A stretch of DNA of 64,000 bases from Deinococcus sp. QL22. GTDB taxonomy: Bacteria; Deinococcota; Deinococci; Deinococcales; Deinococcaceae. The notes under the pieces are model-generated. The model was not told the origin of the DNA, did not search any database, and saw only the letters and a list, made by a program, of their open reading frames with translations. The stretch is from NCBI RefSeq assembly GCF_023370075.1, contig NZ_CP097151.1, forward strand, positions 248,001 to 312,000. Direction: 5' to 3'. Below, one piece after another: positions 19,230-27,980 of the stretch. Numbering within the stretch: position 1 is the first letter of the stretch; each line of letters opens with the position of its first letter. A program made the translations under genes and the position numbers.

Positions 19230-20504
19230 TCATGGGGCTGTGACCGTTGAGCTCTCAGGCATCTTTCGCAGCTTCCAAATCGGCGCGAAGAAGAGGGGTA
19301 GGAAACAGAGGAGCCCACCGATGCACAAGAGGATCAGCGACCGCCTGAGGCCGAGTCCCGTCGCCAATACTCCGCCGAACACGGCCCCCAGGGCCTGGGC
19401 TCCGTCGATAAGGAAGCGGTTGCTGGCGGAGACGCGCCCCCGCAGGTGTTCCGGCGTCACGATCTGCCGCAAGCTCCACTGCTGCACGTTCGCTACCGTG
19501 AACGTCAGTCCACTCACCACCCTTGCCAGCGCGAGCACGCCCACGACAACTCCCAGCGGCCCACTCGCCAGGGGCACCACCAGCAGGCTCAGCACCCACA
19601 CAAGCGTGCCAAGGATGATGGTCGGGCCGACGGGAAGCCACTGGGCCACCCTGGTCGTCAGGAACGCGGCAGGCAGGGCAGCGACGCCCCCGGCCGCCGC
19701 GATCAAGCCGATCCAGCCGGCGTTCAAATTCAGTTCGCGCGTGGCATAGAGGATGTACTGGGCCTCGAAAGCCCCGGTAAAGAAGACGATGGCCGTGCCG
19801 CACATGGCCCAAGCCCCCAACAGGCGTTGACGTAGCAGCGCGGAGAGCCCTTCCCGCACGTCCTTCACAACGCCCTGTGGTGGGAAATTGCGTAAAGGCG
19901 GTGCCTCTGCACGAATCCTGAGGAGGAAGAACGCCGAGGCGAGGTAGGTCAGCGCGTCGAAGATCAGGGCAAACGGCGCCGTGAGCCACTGCACGATCAA
20001 TCCCCCGAGTCCAGGGCCAGCCGAACTGGCGGCGGAGTGGCTGACCTGTAACTTACTGTTCCCGTCCAGAATCTGTGAGTCGGGCAGGATGACAGGCACG
20101 TAGGCGTAGTGGGCGACCTCGAAGAACACCGTCAGAGTGCCGAGCAGGAAAGCCACCACGTAGAGCTGGGGCAGGGTGAGGACACCCAGGATGGCTGCCA
20201 GGGGAACGGAGAGCAGCAACACTGCCCGGAGCACGTCCATCCAGATCATCAGGAGACGTTTGCGCCCGATACGGTCCACCCAGACGCCGGTAAACAGGCT
20301 GAAGAGCAGCGAGGGGAAGCGTTCGGCCGCAGCCAGGTAGCCCATTTGCAGCGGGGTGGCATTCAGGGTGAGGGCGGCAAGCAGGGGAACGGCGAGTGAG
20401 GTGATCTGTGAGCCGATCAGGGACACGCTCAAGGCAGACCAGACGTTCCTGAAGTTCGGATTGGCCCAGGCAGATTGGGGTGGCGCACTCTCCTGAACGT
20501 TCAT
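19230..20504 (-). CDS. MFS transporter (efflux type)
   Basis: A 424-residue protein with about 12 hydrophobic segments and the MFS motif A between helices 2 and 3 (GVWVDRIGRKR). The arrangement and the LAVPLLAALTLNATPLQMG opening fit the enterobactin-exporter/MFS_3-like efflux group, so it probably exports a small hydrophobic compound across the inner membrane. ATG 20504 is chosen over an upstream GTG because GAGG precedes it and because the palindrome at 20524-20557 would otherwise be coding. Divergent from the CGNR regulator gene, which probably controls it. Confidence 0.88.
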   Translation of the reverse strand: MNVQESAPPQSAWANPNFRNVWSALSVSLIGSQITSLAVPLLAALTLNATPLQMGYLAAAERFPSLLFSLFTGVWVDRIGRKRLLMIWMDVLRAVLLLSVPLAAILGVLTLPQLYVVAFLLGTLTVFFEVAHYAYVPVILPDSQILDGNSKLQVSHSAASSAGPGLGGLIVQWLTAPFALIFDALTYLASAFFLLRIRAEAPPLRNFPPQGVVKDVREGLSALLRQRLLGAWAMCGTAIVFFTGAFEAQYILYATRELNLNAGWIGLIAAAGGVAALPAAFLTTRVAQWLPVGPTIILGTLVWVLSLLVVPLASGPLGVVVGVLALARVVSGLTFTVANVQQWSLRQIVTPEHLRGRVSASNRFLIDGAQALGAVFGGVLATGLGLRRSLILLCIGGLLCFLPLFFAPIWKLRKMPESSTVTAP

Positions 20505-20523
20505 ACAGCCTCGGCCTCCTCCA

Positions 20524-20598
20524 GTCTTACCTTCAAACTGAAATTTGAAGGTAAGACACTCTCGAACCTTACCATGCAGGCATACCATGACGGTAAGG
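20524..20598. promoter_or_regulatory. large operator palindrome plus a second inverted repeat
   Basis: GTCTTACCTTCAAA (20524-20537) and TTTGAAGGTAAGAC (20544-20557) are perfect inverted 14-base arms with a 6-base centre. A second pair, CCTTACC (20567-20573) and GGTAAGG (20592-20598), repeats the inner half-site, giving four TTACC/GGTAA half-sites between divergent genes. Confidence 0.75.
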
Positions 20599-20605
20599 AC
20601 GTGAG

Positions 20606-21265
20606 ATGACGAAGCTAAAGCTCAACCAGCAGACCCGAGCCCACGGCAGATTGACAGGACTCCCACGTCTGCTTGGGGGTCGGCTCTGCCTTGATTTCGT
20701 TAACACGATTGAGGGCCGCATCAGCTCGCAGCCCGAGGAATTCCTGACCGACTCTTCCGGCCTGATCCGGTGGGCCTACCACGTCGGTCTGGTCTCGGAA
20801 GAGGCACGAGAAGACTTGTTGGAACAGGCTAGGCAACAGCCCGACCGGGCTGCTGCCCGGCACCGAGAGGCCGTCGCGCTCAGGGAGGCGATTTACCGCG
20901 TCTTCCTGGCCTCAGCTCAAGGACAACGCCCCTTACCCGAGGATTTGAATGTTCTCCAGGAGGTCTACGTTGAAGGGCTGAGTCGCGCTGAGCTCAGCGC
21001 GAGCGAAGCGGGCGTCGAGTGGATCTGGGCGACCACCCGGGAGTTGGCGGGGGTAAATTGGACCGTTGCCCGGTCAGCGGTGGAAGTGCTCACCTCCCTG
21101 GACGCCCGGCGCGTCAAGCGGTGCCCGGGGTGTGGGGACTGTGGCTGGCTCTTTTTCGACGCGACCAAGAGCGGAACCCGGCAGTGGTGCAGCATGGAGG
21201 GGTGCGGCAGCCGAGCGAAAATGCGGCGTCAGTATCAGCGTCATCATGGGCTGGGAGGAGCGTAG
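20606..21265 (+). CDS. CGNR zinc-finger/ABATE domain transcriptional regulator
   Basis: A 219-residue protein of the ABATE (putative stress-responsive) plus CGNR zinc-finger family. The N-terminal domain contains LLGGRLCLDFVNTIEGR; the C-terminal finger runs CPGCGDCGWLFFD, then WCSMEGCGSRAKMRRQY (CGSR in place of CGNR, a common variant), with the basic tail expected to bind DNA. It is divergent from the MFS gene across a palindrome, the usual position of a local regulator. The ligand is unknown. Confidence 0.87.
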   Translation: MTKLKLNQQTRAHGRLTGLPRLLGGRLCLDFVNTIEGRISSQPEEFLTDSSGLIRWAYHVGLVSEEAREDLLEQARQQPDRAAARHREAVALREAIYRVFLASAQGQRPLPEDLNVLQEVYVEGLSRAELSASEAGVEWIWATTRELAGVNWTVARSAVEVLTSLDARRVKRCPGCGDCGWLFFDATKSGTRQWCSMEGCGSRAKMRRQYQRHHGLGGA

Positions 21266-21324
21266 GACCAACGCTGCTCGTGAATCTGCTCATTTTGCCT
21301 CTGGTATCAGCTTCCTTAAACCTC

Positions 21325-21673
21325 CCCCGGTCAGGGTATCTTCCGGGCGCTGGTTCCGGAAGCCTACGGACGCCGCTGCGCCAGCACTGGGGAAAAGACC
21401 CTCCCGGTGCTGGAAGCCGCTCACGTTCAGCCGTACGCCAGGGGTGGCCTACACGAGGTGAGCACTGGCCTGTTGCTGCGCAGTGATCTGCACCGTCTCT
21501 ACGACCGGGGCTACATCACGGTCGACCCAGACGGCGCTTGCGGGAGGAGTTTGACAATGGGCGTCATTCCTACGCGTTGGAAGGCCAGCCCTTGGCAGAT
21601 CCGCAGCAGACCTTCTCCCCCATCACTCGGGAGCGTCTGCTGTACCATGCCAACAACGTGTTCCGTGGCTGAG
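21325..21673 (+). pseudogene. HNH endonuclease remnant, frameshifted
   Basis: The frame reads GRRCASTGEKTLPVLEAAHV, then QPYARGGLHEVSTGLLLRSD and LHRLYDRGYITVD, matching the HNH core (C-x-x-TGE, AAHI, N-GLLLR-DLH-LFD). A one-base change near 21535 shifts the remainder (EEFDNGRHSYALEG to HANNVFRG and a stop at 21671-21673) into another frame. The N-terminus is absent. Confidence 0.78.
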
Positions 21674-21684
21674 GGCCAGAGGCT

Positions 21685-21780
21685 GCTGGCGACCGTGCTG
21701 CGCCACGAGTACAAGACCAACGCCTACAAGTTCGCCCTGATCCGTACCCTGAACGACCTTCTAAACTTGGCAAGCGTGCA
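21685..21780 (+). pseudogene. fragment of an unidentified protein
   Basis: About 30 codons read RLLATVLRHEYKTNAYKFAL followed by IRTLNDLLN and then lose coding character. The block looks like the beginning of a domain found near HNH or restriction genes, but I cannot name the family. Confidence 0.35.
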
Positions 21781-21889
21781 ATCAGAGCAAGCCGTGATGA
21801 TGGATGGCCACCGAACAGGCTGCGAAGTACGTGAGCGCCGAGCAATGGCGATCAGCGTCGGCTACTCTGGGTGTGCTTTCACTCTGGCC

Positions 21890-22219
21890 TTAAACCTTGA
21901 CGAACTCCTGCACACCCATCACGAACATGACCGCGCCGCCTACGGGCACTTCCACTGGGTCACTGACCAGGCCCTCGTTCCGTTCGCCCATCGGCATGCC
22001 GGGGGTCACGAGGCGGGTGCGGGCGCGGCAGGTCTGCTGGACATGCCGTTTCAACTCGGCCAGCCGTTCATCGGTCACGCCGATCATGAGGGTGGTATTG
22101 CCTTCGCGCAGGAAGCCGCCGGTGCTGGCGAGTTTCGTGACGTCAAACGCGTTCGCGGTCAGCACCCGAACCAGCGCAGAGGCGTCTGCATCTTGAATCA
22201 CGGCCAGCACGAGCTTCAT
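21890..22219 (-). CDS. cyclic di-AMP receptor, PstA/DarA-like (P-II-like fold)
   Basis: A 109-residue protein matching the DUF970/PstA family throughout: [20 protein letters not shown] at the start, [20 protein letters not shown] in the first half (the T/S-G-G-F-L-R-x-GNTT block binds the nucleotide), and [16 protein letters not shown] at the end. The family forms P-II-like trimers that bind c-di-AMP; downstream partners are mostly unknown. The gene stands alone amid mobile debris. Confidence 0.92.
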   Translation of the reverse strand: MKLVLAVIQDADASALVRVLTANAFDVTKLASTGGFLREGNTTLMIGVTDERLAELKRHVQQTCRARTRLVTPGMPMGERNEGLVSDPVEVPVGGAVMFVMGVQEFVKV

Positions 22220-22469
22220 GAGGCGCAGGATACCAGAGCGGCGGTGAGGGCGGCGTCAGGGGCACGGGACTGTGGGTGATATGGCTGGGGCATCTCTTGG
22301 TCGTCCGTTGACTGAGTCTGGCGAACGAGTCAGAGGCCTTGTTCATTGCCGAGGTCAATCGATCCAAGCTGCCAAGGACAACGTGCTTCTGGGAGCCTCA
22401 AGACCACTCAACGGACGACCAATAACGCAACCAAGCTCGAAACTCCGACGTGGCCTGCCGTTCACCAAC

Positions 22470-22880
22470 CTGCGAGTGCGTCCTCTAGGGCTTGGTCACT
22501 CCATTTGGCGTAGACGCGGGTGGTTTCGATGCTGCTGTGGCCGAGATGGCGGGCGGTGTACTCGAGGCTGCCGGTCTGCCGAACGGGGCGGGAGCCCGCG
22601 TAATAGCGGAAGGCGTGCCCCGGTAACGGGTTTCGGCCCGGTTGGCGATGACCTGGAGGCGCCGCCGGGCGGCAGTCTGGGTGCCACCAAAGACCGTCCC
22701 CTTTCGGGGCAAGGCCTGCAGAGCAGCGATCAAGGTGCGAGTCAAGGTCACGCGGCGGCTTGTACTGCCTTAGCCGTGACGAACGATCAGAACGCCGCCG
22801 GGCAGGTCGTCAAGCTCGTTCCAGGTTAACTGCAGTGCTTCCTTGATGCGGAGGCCCCTATGGGCGCAGAGAAGAATCAA
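22470..22880 (-). pseudogene. tyrosine recombinase C-terminal fragment (copy 1)
   Basis: The minus strand reads RALILLCAHRGLRIKEALQL, then, after frame changes, HAFRYYAGSR, LEYTARHLGHSSIETTRVYA and KWSDQALEDALAGW. The HxxR box (with RYYAG where HSAGT is usual), LGHSSIETT and the tyrosine of RVYA identify the phage/Xer integrase catalytic domain. The N-terminal domain is missing. A second copy lies at 25245-25410. Confidence 0.75.
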
Positions 22881-22894
22881 GGCGCGGTCGAAGC

Positions 22895-23107
22895 GTTCGG
22901 AGAGCAAACAGTCGACTCAGGTCACGGTTTCGGAAGCAACGGGGTTCGGGTGTGATTCAGGGTGAACTGATGCCGACAGACCCGGCACAGATCCCGCTGT
23001 GTCCCTGGAGAGGCATGACCGTTGTTGACCATGTAGACCCCCTTGCACGCTGGACACGTCAGGCTGTTCATGCGTTATTGAACTGCGATCATTTCAAGAA
23101 TCCACAA
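22895..23107 (-). mobile_element. IS1 fragment (insA 5' end)
   Basis: The minus strand encodes the InsA N-terminus (LTCPAC followed by CRVCRHQFTLNHTRTP) as in the IS1 copies at 4814 and 6936, ending before the helix-turn-helix is complete. Only one end of the element remains. Confidence 0.78.
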
Positions 23108-23139
23108 CACCCAGAGCATGAGAAAGCTAGAATCTCATC

Positions 23140-23865
23140 ATGCTCACTGCAGTGTTATGGGGCTTGGCGGGTGGAAGTTCTCTGGTGGTCGGTGCCCTGT
23201 TAGGCTTATTCGCGCCGATCAAGAAGAAGATTGTCGCGCTGATTATGGCCCTTGGGGCTGGTGTACTGATCAGTAGTGTCGCCTTCGAATTGATGGACGA
23301 GGCCTTCAAGCAGGGCGGATTTGACGCTGCAGCGACCGGATTATTATTGGGAGCAGTCACATTTTTTTTAGGCGACCTGGCGATCAACCGTGCAGGTGGA
23401 AAGCACCGCAAGCGGAGCGAAGGTCAACAGGAAGAAGGCAATGCTTCCGCCATCGTCCTCGGGACATTGATGGATGGAATACCCGAATCTGTTGCGATCG
23501 GCGTCAGCCTCTTGGCCGGGGGAACAGTCAGCTGGGTCTTCCTCGCTGCAGTGTGCATGAGCAACATCCCAGAAAGTTTGAGTGCCACGGTTGGATTAAC
23601 ACGTGCAGGCCATCGACCGCTCCGAATTATGCTGATGTGGACGGCCATCGCGCTCCTCAGTGGGGCCGCATCCGGGTTGGGCTACATGCTGTTGAACAAC
23701 GCCGATGCGAACTTGACGGCTGGAATTCAGGCGTTTGCTGCTGGGGCGATTCTGACCATGCTCTCGTCGACGATGCTTCCAGAAGCCTACGCGGAGGGTG
23801 GAGCCATGATTGGATTGGCGACCACGTGCGGGTTTTTGGCAGCGTTCGTTCTTGGACATTTGTAG
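23140..23865 (+). CDS. ZIP family metal transporter
   Basis: A 241-residue membrane protein with about eight hydrophobic segments. The metal-binding helices carry LGTLMDGIPESVAIGVSL and CMSNIPESLSAT, corresponding to the ZIP helix 4 and 5 motifs (HxxPEG-like, here D/N-xIPES). A charged loop (KHRKRSEGQQEEGN) separates the halves. It would import zinc, iron or manganese. The D and N in place of the usual helix 4/5 histidines are seen in a bacterial ZIP subgroup. Confidence 0.85.
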   Translation: MLTAVLWGLAGGSSLVVGALLGLFAPIKKKIVALIMALGAGVLISSVAFELMDEAFKQGGFDAAATGLLLGAVTFFLGDLAINRAGGKHRKRSEGQQEEGNASAIVLGTLMDGIPESVAIGVSLLAGGTVSWVFLAAVCMSNIPESLSATVGLTRAGHRPLRIMLMWTAIALLSGAASGLGYMLLNNADANLTAGIQAFAAGAILTMLSSTMLPEAYAEGGAMIGLATTCGFLAAFVLGHL

Positions 23866-23915
23866 TGGCCAACGAAGGTGGTTGTGGGCAGTGGACTGAG
23901 GATGAGATAAGGGGG

Positions 23916-25158
23916 CTGACGGCCTGACACAGAGTATGAGAAAGCGTCCCCGGTAGGGGACACTTTCTGTTTGTGAAGACTGAAGATGTCACCGGGGACG
24001 CGCCCCGACTGTACCAAGCTCTCCTGCCCCACCTCCACCCCGCCCTATGGAACGACGTCCGCAACACCCGTACGCTGGCGTGGAGGGTCAGCGGCCTAGT
24101 GCTGTCCCAGAGCGTTTCCATCCCCTCTTGGCTGCCGCACATCTACTCCCAGGCCACGGTCGCTCAGACTACCGAACGTCGCTGCCGACGGTGGCTGGAG
24201 AATCCAGCCATCGACCCTGGCAGCGTGGATGGCCCCCTCATCACCCAAGCCCTGCGGGATTGGGGCCCGCATTCCCTGACGCTGGCTCTGGACACCAGCA
24301 TCTTGTTCGGACGTTTCTGTCTGATCCGCGTGGCCGTCGTCCCCCGCGTCCTTGAGCATGCCAGCGCTCAGGTCAGTCCCGAACAACTCCTGCCTGTCCT
24401 CGCCGAGGCTAAAGGCTTGCTGGATTTCCTCGGGCTGCACGATGTTCGACTCTTGGCGGATCGGGGCTGTTGCGACACGGCACTGATGGGCTGGCTGCGG
24501 GTCTGTGGCTGGCACTTCCGCATCCGCATCAAATCGAACCTGATTCTGGCCGCTCCAGACGGGCAACGAGTCTGCACCATCGGGGAAATCAAACTTGCAG
24601 TGCGCGAAACGCGCTTCTTCCACAACGTCACCCTCACTGGATACCGATTCGGGCCGGTGCATGTCGCTCTGGGCCGTCTCACGGACGGCCCAGAGCAGTG
24701 GCAGGTGGTGAGCGATGAACCCACCGGTCTTGGAACGTTTGCTGCGTCCGGCGAACGCCTCCAAATGGAGGAAGGATTCTTGGATGACAAAAGCGGCCTC
24801 TTCGGTCTGGAGAATGCCAAACGGCGTGATGCCGCCAGTCTCGAACGCTTGATCCTCGTCATTGCCGTGGCGACGCTCCTGCTCGTCTTCGAAAAACTCC
24901 ACATCGTGCAGCAGGGTGGTCGCAAAACCATCGATCCCCATTGGAACCGCGCCCTGAGCTCTTTGAAGCTTGGTTTACGTGGCTGCCTCTTCGCGTTGAG
25001 CCGGGGTCGGGCAGGACTCAACCGGCTGACCCTCCAGGGGCGCCGATCCGGCGCCTCCCGGACGTCGCAAGAAATCGCAAGTCAGCCCTGTGGACGCTTT
25101 GGAAGGCGGCTGGGTGCTCAGATTTCGCTCTCCCTCATAAATTGTGTAAGGCCGTCAG
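23916..25158 (+). mobile_element. IS4-family element with 10-bp target duplication
   Basis: The inverted ends start CTGACGGCCT(G/T)ACACA on both sides. GATAAGGGGG flanks the element directly on the left (23906-23915) and on the right (25159-25168), a perfect 10-bp duplication. The 1243-bp element is intact. Confidence 0.92.
23940..23967 (+). terminator. hairpin just inside the IS4 left end
   Basis: GAAAGCGTCCCC and GGGGACACTTTC pair around GGTA (mismatch in the middle), just upstream of the transposase start. It probably shields the transposase gene from read-through transcription, as hairpins near IS ends often do. Confidence 0.5.
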
Positions 25159-25163
25159 GATAA
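23973..25163 (+). CDS. IS4-family transposase
   Basis: The 396-residue DDE transposase starts at a GTG. The first Asp is in [10 protein letters not shown], the second in [16 protein letters not shown], and the Glu region is [20 protein letters not shown] followed by [14 protein letters not shown]. The frame reads through the right inverted repeat, and its TAA stop (25161-25163) is formed by the duplicated target sequence, not by the element. The codons before it (NCVRPSG) are the inverted repeat itself. Confidence 0.88.
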   Translation: MKTEDVTGDAPRLYQALLPHLHPALWNDVRNTRTLAWRVSGLVLSQSVSIPSWLPHIYSQATVAQTTERRCRRWLENPAIDPGSVDGPLITQALRDWGPHSLTLALDTSILFGRFCLIRVAVVPRVLEHASAQVSPEQLLPVLAEAKGLLDFLGLHDVRLLADRGCCDTALMGWLRVCGWHFRIRIKSNLILAAPDGQRVCTIGEIKLAVRETRFFHNVTLTGYRFGPVHVALGRLTDGPEQWQVVSDEPTGLGTFAASGERLQMEEGFLDDKSGLFGLENAKRRDAASLERLILVIAVATLLLVFEKLHIVQQGGRKTIDPHWNRALSSLKLGLRGCLFALSRGRAGLNRLTLQGRRSGASRTSQEIASQPCGRFGRRLGAQISLSLINCVRPSG

Positions 25164-25244
25164 GGGGGACACAGCGGGGCTGAAACGCACCCATTGCTTG
25201 GATCAGGCCACCCAGAAGGTGCAGCTTCACCAGCCTGCGAAGGC

Positions 25245-25410
25245 TTTATCCAGGGCTTAGTCGCTCCATTTGGCGTAGACGCGGGTGGTTTCGATGCTGC
25301 TGTGGCCGAGATGGTGGGCGGCGTACTTGAGGCTACCAGTTTGCCGAACGAGGCGGGTTCCGGCGGAGTGACGGAAGGCATGCCAGCCTCGGTAACGGGT
25401 CTCGGCCCCT
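25245..25410 (-). pseudogene. tyrosine recombinase C-terminal fragment (copy 2)
   Basis: The minus strand reads RYRGWHAFRHSAGTRLVRQT, then LKYAAHHLGHSSIETTRVYA and KWSD followed by a stop. The HAFRHSAGT box and the catalytic Tyr (RVYA) are intact, but only the last third of an integrase remains. It is closely similar to copy 1 at 22470-22880. Confidence 0.78.
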
Positions 25411-25424
25411 CGCACCGGCTGCGC

Positions 25425-25827
25425 TGGTGCTGGAGTGCGACGAGTGATGCACCTTTGTGGCACAGCAGACAAAGAACATCTGGATTTGACTCGCTATGAA
25501 CCGCGCCACCCGCCAGATCGTCGGCTGTTTCATCGGAAACCGAAATGCTGCTGGAGCCTCCCTGCTTTGGCAAAGCCTCCCTACCCCTTGTCTCGATGCC
25601 GTGTGCCATACCGACGGCCTGAGTGCCTCCACGGGCGTGGTGTTCGGTGCGCTGCACGTCATCGGCGGGACACAACGTCTCGAACGGTTCAACGCCACGT
25701 TGCGGCTCCGGATCGCTCATTTGGTACGCAAGAGCTTGTCCTTGAGCCGCAAACAAGAGCATCTTGAACTCCTGATCTGGTTGTTCATCCACCGCGACAA
25801 CGCGTCATGACGTCGAAGCCACGACCT
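25425..25827 (+). mobile_element. IS1 fragment (insB' 3' part)
   Basis: The plus strand encodes LECDE then a TGA, FVAQQTKNIWI then a TGA, and MNRATRQIVGCFIGNRNAAG through CHTDGLSAS to the ERFNATLRLR block, ending at the inverted repeat GAAGCCACGACC (25816-25827). The 5' half, the A7 tract and one arm of the hairpin are missing; the junction abuts the integrase fragment. Two in-frame stops make it a pseudogene. Confidence 0.8.
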
Positions 25828-25929
25828 ATCGCACGCTCGTGTGACCCCTTGCAATCCTTGCATTTCCAGTGCTTAGAAATCCTCCTGATATTGTCCCTTT
25901 GTGCGCACAAGAGCTGTCTCACCTCACCT

Positions 25930-26634
25930 ATGAGTTCTGAGTTCCTGCTTGTCAGCGGTGTGGTGGCGTTGAGCGCCGTGATTCAGGGCGTAGCAGGAAT
26001 GGGATTTGCACTGCTCTGTGCACCGTTCCTCATTCAGGTTTTTGGGCCGACGGAGGGGGTCAAACAAGTGGTCTTGCTCTCCCTTGTTCTCAACGCGGTG
26101 TATTTCGGACGTGAAGTGAAGGGCGCACGCCTCAAAGACGCGTTAAGTCTCCTGTTGCCGTCCTTACTGGTGGCCCCCCTCTTGGCTTCTTGGTTTAGGA
26201 AGTTCAGTCCGGATGTATTGCTGGTGATCGCAGGGACAATCACGATTATTAGTGCGATCCTCCTGGCCTTCGGTGTCCGGACGACCCAACTTGAGGGCAG
26301 GGCAGGTGCGCTTGGTGCAGGCGTGATGAGTGCTGCCATGAACGTGGCAGGGGGGCTCTCTGGGCCTGCTGTGGCAATGTATGCCGTCAGCGCCAGATGG
26401 CCTGTGACAAGCATTCGACCGACGCTTCAACTCTTTGGCATCGGGGTCAATACCGTGACGCTGTTAAGTTTGGGCAGTCCAAATATGCAGCACCTGCCGT
26501 GGATTGGCTTGATGCTTGGTGTAGTGGGAGGATTCATCCTCGCTCCTAAGATTTCCTCAGAACGAATTCGGCCTCTGATCCTGAGTCTGGCGTTCATAGG
26601 AGGGGGTTGGATCGTACTTAAAGGCTTGTGGTGA
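25930..26634 (+). CDS. TSUP (TauE/SafE) family permease
   Basis: A 234-residue membrane protein with about eight hydrophobic segments. The opening VSGVVALSAVIQGVAGMGFA and the repeated half near AGALGAGVMSAAMNVAGGLS with GPAVAMYAVS are the internal duplication and Gly-Pro signature of the TauE/SafE exporter family, which moves organosulfur or small carboxylate anions. ATG 25930 is preferred because upstream in-frame codons run into the IS1 end. Confidence 0.87.
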   Translation: MSSEFLLVSGVVALSAVIQGVAGMGFALLCAPFLIQVFGPTEGVKQVVLLSLVLNAVYFGREVKGARLKDALSLLLPSLLVAPLLASWFRKFSPDVLLVIAGTITIISAILLAFGVRTTQLEGRAGALGAGVMSAAMNVAGGLSGPAVAMYAVSARWPVTSIRPTLQLFGIGVNTVTLLSLGSPNMQHLPWIGLMLGVVGGFILAPKISSERIRPLILSLAFIGGGWIVLKGLW

Positions 26635-26643
26635 GGCGCGAAA

Positions 26644-27072
26644 TCAAAGGCTGGCAGCCAGCACAGCCCACGCCACATCCTCATTCGGCATCGGGTGTTG
26701 AGCTAAGTACTTGAGCAGGTTACTCAACACTTCACCGGGTGGTCTGCCCTGCTTCACAGCGGCTTCAGCCGCGGCGTAGGCAAAGGGCACGAAGGCAGGG
26801 GGGCAAGCCGTCAGCAGCGCGATGCCCGCTTCTGCCGCCGTGCAAAAGCCCGTGTCTACGGCGTCCAGTATCCTGAAATAGCGCCGATGCTGCGCTCGTT
26901 CGCTGGGCTGCTGGAAGACATAGTTACCGCAGGCATTACAGCGGCGTACCCGTTGGCCGTCAAGCGCAAGGAATACCGGACAGCTCCGGCAAGCTTGACG
27001 CCCTCTGTGAGCCTCAACACTCAAGACCGCTTTACGGGGTTTGCATCCTCTGACAAGGTGAACAGAGGACAA
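26644..27072 (-). CDS. hypothetical protein with Cys-rich N-terminal half
   Basis: The 142-codon frame begins at a TTG (27072) and stops just after the convergent TSUP gene. CRSCPVFLALDGQRVRRCNA plus CGNY gives two CxxC pairs, a likely zinc ribbon. The rest is helical and alanine-rich (AAEAGIALLTACPP, then LSNLLKYLAQHP). I recognise no family. The TTG start is uncertain. Confidence 0.55.
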   Translation of the reverse strand: MSSVHLVRGCKPRKAVLSVEAHRGRQACRSCPVFLALDGQRVRRCNACGNYVFQQPSERAQHRRYFRILDAVDTGFCTAAEAGIALLTACPPAFVPFAYAAAEAAVKQGRPPGEVLSNLLKYLAQHPMPNEDVAWAVLAASL

Positions 27073-27113
27073 TCGAAGTCTCAGAGGAAATCAAATTCCA
27101 GAGGAGGTGACAG

Positions 27114-27290
27114 ATGACGCGTCATGACGAAGAAGAGCAGCGTACAAAGACCCGTCCGCCTGAAGCGGTGCCGGAAGAGCACGGTCAACCTGAGCCCACA
27201 GATCACCAAGGTCAGGAACGCCCGAATCCCAGCACAGGGCCGGGCACGCATGGTCGGCCTTCAGACGATGCAGATCCCGGCCACAGCTGA
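27114..27290 (+). CDS. small acidic, probably disordered protein, 58 aa
   Basis: An ideal ribosome-binding site (AGAGGAGGTGA) lies 4 bases before ATG 27114, and the frame ends just before a strong terminator, so this is very likely a real gene despite its length. The product (MTRHDEEEQRTKTRPPEAVP at the start, DDADPGHS at the end) is rich in Glu, Asp, Pro, Gly and Gln, lacks hydrophobic residues and should be unfolded. Such small hydrophilic proteins occur in desiccation-tolerant bacteria, but no function can be inferred. Confidence 0.75.
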   Translation: MTRHDEEEQRTKTRPPEAVPEEHGQPEPTDHQGQERPNPSTGPGTHGRPSDDADPGHS

Positions 27291-27314
27291 GTACCGGTCT
27301 CCTCTAGCGAATCC

Positions 27315-27345
27315 GCCCCCGCTTCGTGTGCGCGGGGGCATTTTT
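27315..27345 (+). terminator. rho-independent terminator
   Basis: GCCCCCGC (27315-27322) pairs with GCGGGGGC (27332-27339), followed by A and five T residues. It ends the transcript of the 58-aa gene. Confidence 0.9.
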
Positions 27346-27464
27346 GCTTGACCCTCGTCCCATGCATCGCGTGCCCTCACGCCTGTCGAACTCGCCGGTT
27401 CGGACGCTGCTGGGCACTGAGTATGCTTCAACCCCACACGCTTACTCCGACCACCAGTGGATGT

Positions 27465-27977
27465 TCAGACGCTCATCTGCATAAACACATCGGCCCGGGC
27501 AAACCGTGGAAACGGCCATTCGTCAGGGCTCAAGCGTTCAAACCCCACCGATTCGTACAAGCCAATGGCGGAGACTAGGCTGCGGCTGCTGGCCAGGAAG
27601 AGCTTGCATGCGCCCAATGCCCTGGCCTCTTCAACCGCATGCATCATTAGTTGCCGGCCGATTCCCCGCCCACGGTACTCGGGCGTTACGGCCATCTTCG
27701 CGATCTTGTAAGTGCCTGAGCCGTACGCCATCAGAGCGACACCCCCCACCGTCTTGCCCTCACAGTGAGCCAGGTACACCTGCCCACCGGGCTCGATCAC
27801 CACACGCTCGGGGTCGTTCAGCAGATCCAGATCGCTCTGCTCCAACTCAAAATAGGCCGTGATCCATTCGACATTCAGATCACGGAACGCCTGTGCCTCA
27901 GAGGCACCGCTCATCGGGGCAATCATGACGGCCTCACGGAGGTGTTGGTCTCTCCCTCTGATACTGTTGCTGGTCAT
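27465..27977 (-). CDS. GNAT family N-acetyltransferase
   Basis: A 170-residue GNAT enzyme: the acetyl-CoA binding motif A reads KMAVTPEYRGRGIGRQLM, followed by AVEEARALGACKLFLASSRS and GLYESVGFERL. It would transfer an acetyl group from acetyl-CoA to an amine or amino acid. ATG 27977 has GGAGGA in front. Divergent from the MocR regulator at 28052, which probably controls it. Confidence 0.88.
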   Translation of the reverse strand: MTSNSIRGRDQHLREAVMIAPMSGASEAQAFRDLNVEWITAYFELEQSDLDLLNDPERVVIEPGGQVYLAHCEGKTVGGVALMAYGSGTYKIAKMAVTPEYRGRGIGRQLMMHAVEEARALGACKLFLASSRSLVSAIGLYESVGFERLSPDEWPFPRFARADVFMQMSV

Positions 27978-27980
27978 TTT

